Positions 5,674 through 7,264 of a DNA stretch of 7,264 bases are shown piece by piece (positions within the stretch are counted from its first letter, which is position 1; every line of letters begins with the position of its first letter). Below the pieces are notes generated by a model. That model had not been told where the DNA came from. It was given only the letters and a program-made list of their open reading frames with translations, and did no database searches. Location of the stretch: the NCBI GenBank assembly GCA_913058165.1, contig CAJXQV010000062.1, positions 1 to 7,264 of the forward strand, read 5' to 3'. This DNA comes from an uncultured Chromatiales bacterium. Its GTDB lineage: Bacteria; Pseudomonadota; Gammaproteobacteria; Steroidobacterales; GCA-2729495. The position numbers were made by a program, and so were the translations under genes.

Positions 5674-6783
5674 ATGTTTATAAACTTTTGGTATCCCGCC
5701 ATCACAAGCGAAGAACTTACTGATCTGCCTATCAAGGCACGCATACTGGGTCAGGACTTTGTGCTATTCCGCGATGCAGAAGGCAAGGCTTGTTGCCTGA
5801 GTAATACCTGCATTCATCGTGGCGGCTCACTGGGCGATGGCAAATTGCGCAATGGCAAAATGCAATGCCCTTACCACGGCTGGGAATTCAACGGCGAAGG
5901 CCATTGCACCAAAATTCCATCACTCGGGAGCAATGCCAAAATCCCATCCCGCGCCCGTATCGATGCCTACCCTGTCGAAGAGCGCTATGGCTTGGTTTTT
6001 TGTTTCTTGGGCGACCTGCCTGAGGCCGAACGCCCACCCATTATGGAAATCCCCGAATGGGCTCATGAAGGCTGGGTTTACACCATCCAACAATTCGACT
6101 TTGATATTTACTATGAACGCTCAATGGAGAATGGAGTTGATCCTGCACACAATGAGTTTGTGCATGACACTCACGGTTTCTCCGGCGATCGCGATGACTA
6201 TGAAGTACCTGCGTTCGAACTAAAAGAAACCGAATGGGGTACGGGTTTTGGCTTAGAGATTATGGCGCCGCCACTGCCTGAAAAAACTATGCAGGCAGCA
6301 TCAGGCCGTACCGGAAACGCTGTGATCTATACAGGTACCGGTCATGAGGGTGTGGCAAGTCTATGGACCTACATCCACCCCACACCGGATATGCTTATTC
6401 ATCAATACGCTTTTGAGAAGCCGGTTGATGAGGAACACACCACTATATTTTTAGTGAACCTGCGTAACTTTATGCTGGAAGAGACTAATGATGAGCGCAT
6501 CAAAGAACGCAATGCCTATGTAGGCTATCAGGATCGCGATGTACTAATGGATCTCAACCCGGTACTAACGCCATCATCCAACACGGCCGAGTTCCTCATG
6601 CCATCTGATTCCTGTGTTGGTGGCTATCGCCGCAAACTCGACGAGTGGACCAACAAAGGCTGGCGCATCGACCTCGATGCAGTGGCGAGAGACAAGATGC
6701 GCGTTGCCTACGCTATCCCCAGTCCGGAACGGCGTAACAGCAAATCCTGGGTGCTTGACCCTATTCCACTGGTAAGAGGTTAA
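5674..6783 (+). CDS. Rieske non-haem iron oxygenase, alpha (catalytic) subunit
   Basis: Such enzymes take electrons through a [2Fe-2S] Rieske cluster to a mononuclear iron that activates O2, for ring dihydroxylation, monooxygenation or O-/N-demethylation. The 369 residues hold an N-terminal Rieske domain with cluster ligands Cys46 and His48 (CIHRGG) and Cys65 and His68 (CPYHGW), 16 residues lying between the pairs. The catalytic domain has the iron site ENGVDPAHNEFVH: His159 and His164, preceded by bridging Asp156, the same D-x-x-H-x4-H spacing as in naphthalene dioxygenase. The third, acidic ligand probably lies in the DRDVLMDLNP region (287-296), not resolved by eye. AGGA ends 10 bases before the ATG. 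No beta subunit, ferredoxin or reductase gene is in the window, so electrons must come from elsewhere; the size suits a homo-oligomeric alpha-only enzyme. Four bases separate it from the VTT gene. The substrate is unknown. Confidence 0.92.
   Translation: MFINFWYPAITSEELTDLPIKARILGQDFVLFRDAEGKACCLSNTCIHRGGSLGDGKLRNGKMQCPYHGWEFNGEGHCTKIPSLGSNAKIPSRARIDAYPVEERYGLVFCFLGDLPEAERPPIMEIPEWAHEGWVYTIQQFDFDIYYERSMENGVDPAHNEFVHDTHGFSGDRDDYEVPAFELKETEWGTGFGLEIMAPPLPEKTMQAASGRTGNAVIYTGTGHEGVASLWTYIHPTPDMLIHQYAFEKPVDEEHTTIFLVNLRNFMLEETNDERIKERNAYVGYQDRDVLMDLNPVLTPSSNTAEFLMPSDSCVGGYRRKLDEWTNKGWRIDLDAVARDKMRVAYAIPSPERRNSKSWVLDPIPLVRG
6774..6779 (+). promoter_or_regulatory. Ribosome binding site for the GTG start at 6788
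   Basis: AAGAGG at the very end of the Rieske gene lies 8 bases before GTG at 6788. It supports a GTG start and translation coupled to the upstream gene. Confidence 0.6.
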
Positions 6784-6787
6784 GCGC

Positions 6788-7252
6788 GTGAGCAAAGGTC
6801 GCATCGCCGTCATCACACTGCTGCTGGCACTGATTATTCTGTTCATTGTCACCGATGCTGCCAATCTGATATCACTCGAGGGGTTTAAGCAACGCCAGGT
6901 CGACATTCAGGTGTTCGTGAGCGACAACCCTCTACTTTCGGCTGGTGGCTACCTCGCCATTTACATTTTAGTGGCCGCGCTGAGTATTCCGGGTGCCGCT
7001 GCGCTCACGCTGATCGGTGGTGCGATGTTTGGCTTGCTTCAAGGCACCCTGCTGGTTTCATTTGCCAGCACCATTGGTGCAAGCGGCGCATTTCTAATCT
7101 CCCGTTATCTGCTGCGCAATAGCGTTGAACAACGTTTTGGCAATGCCAGCAAAAAAATCAATAAGGGCATTGCGAAAGACGGCAGTTTTTATTTGTTCGG
7201 TTTGCGACTGGTGCCACTATTCCCTTTCTTCGTAATCAACCTGGTCATGGGC
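6788..7252 (+). CDS. VTT-domain (TVP38/TMEM64, DedA-like) membrane protein, 5' part
   Basis: This is an inner-membrane protein of the SNARE-associated/VTT superfamily. Distant relatives such as DedA proteins act in lipid-carrier or phospholipid movement and membrane homeostasis, but no precise role can be given for this one. The GTG start has a Shine-Dalgarno sequence 8 bases upstream. About 155 residues are present of a usual 220-240. One membrane helix spans residues 6-21; an external stretch follows; then the core VTT region begins with LSIPGAAALTLIGGAMFG (65-82), continues through hydrophobic segments to RYLLR at 106-110, and reaches the family signature RLVPLFPFFVINLVMG (140-155). After that the frame runs into adapter sequence, so the final Cys-Leu-Leu-Tyr codons are artificial. 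It lies 4 bp after the Rieske gene and is probably in the same transcript. Confidence 0.88.
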
Positions 7253-7264
7253 TGTCTCTTATAC
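7252..7264 (+). other. Start of reverse-complement Tn5 mosaic end (library artefact)
   Basis: The last 13 bases, CTGTCTCTTATAC, equal the first 13 of the reverse-complemented 19-base Nextera mosaic end. They mirror the adapter at the left edge. Base 7252 may belong to either the genome or the adapter. The break in the VTT gene is therefore technical. Confidence 0.93.

Noticed and set aside
6574..6906. A 110-codon minus-strand frame across the Rieske/VTT junction
   Set aside because: It covers two well-supported genes on the other strand and shows no domain or signal of its own.

Overview
The window looks like a contig or read from an uncultured, probably marine-type gammaproteobacterium. This rests on a close AvtA-type valine-pyruvate aminotransferase, a methylmalonyl-CoA epimerase following MeaB, a DUF3313-like lipoprotein and roughly balanced base composition; it is an inference from protein resemblance, not a phylogeny. 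Both ends are sequencing-library artefacts. Bases 1-42 match an Illumina Nextera i7 index plus the read-2 transposase adapter, and the last 13 bases match the start of the reverse-complemented Tn5 mosaic end. Biological sequence therefore runs from about 43 to 7251/7252, and the genes broken at both ends are cut by library construction, not by mutation.

Layout. (1) 43-1089, plus strand: the 3' part of meaB, the GTPase that chaperones methylmalonyl-CoA mutase, then a complete methylmalonyl-CoA epimerase gene. This is the end of a propionyl-CoA to succinyl-CoA operon and is closed by a strong, symmetrical terminator at 1105-1145. (2) 1162-3545, minus strand: a FabD-like malonyl-CoA:ACP transacylase with an unusual C-terminus and, upstream of it, avtA (valine-pyruvate aminotransferase). 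They are 146 bp apart and may be separately transcribed. (3) 3730-4905, plus strand: a group A FAD-dependent monooxygenase of the salicylate/3-hydroxybenzoate hydroxylase type, divergent from avtA. (4) 4902-5612, minus strand: a predicted outer-membrane lipoprotein resembling DUF3313, whose stop codon overlaps that of the monooxygenase. (5) 5674-7252, plus strand: a Rieske non-haem iron oxygenase alpha subunit followed 4 bp later by a truncated VTT/TVP38-TMEM64 (DedA-like) membrane protein, divergent from the lipoprotein.

How the genes fit together. The first block is central carbon metabolism: odd-chain fatty acid, branched amino acid and propionate carbon enters the TCA cycle through methylmalonyl-CoA. 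AvtA links valine and alanine/pyruvate metabolism. The monooxygenase and the Rieske oxygenase could both act on aromatic or other cyclic substrates, but no reductase, ferredoxin, ring-cleavage enzyme or dedicated regulator is present, so no pathway can be assigned. No stretch longer than 300 bases lacks a gene. I see no tRNA, rRNA, CRISPR array, insertion sequence or phage feature, and no clear sign of a wholly new system. The more curious points are the divergent transacylase, the partnerless Rieske oxygenase next to a VTT protein, the overlapping convergent stop codons and the adapter ends.
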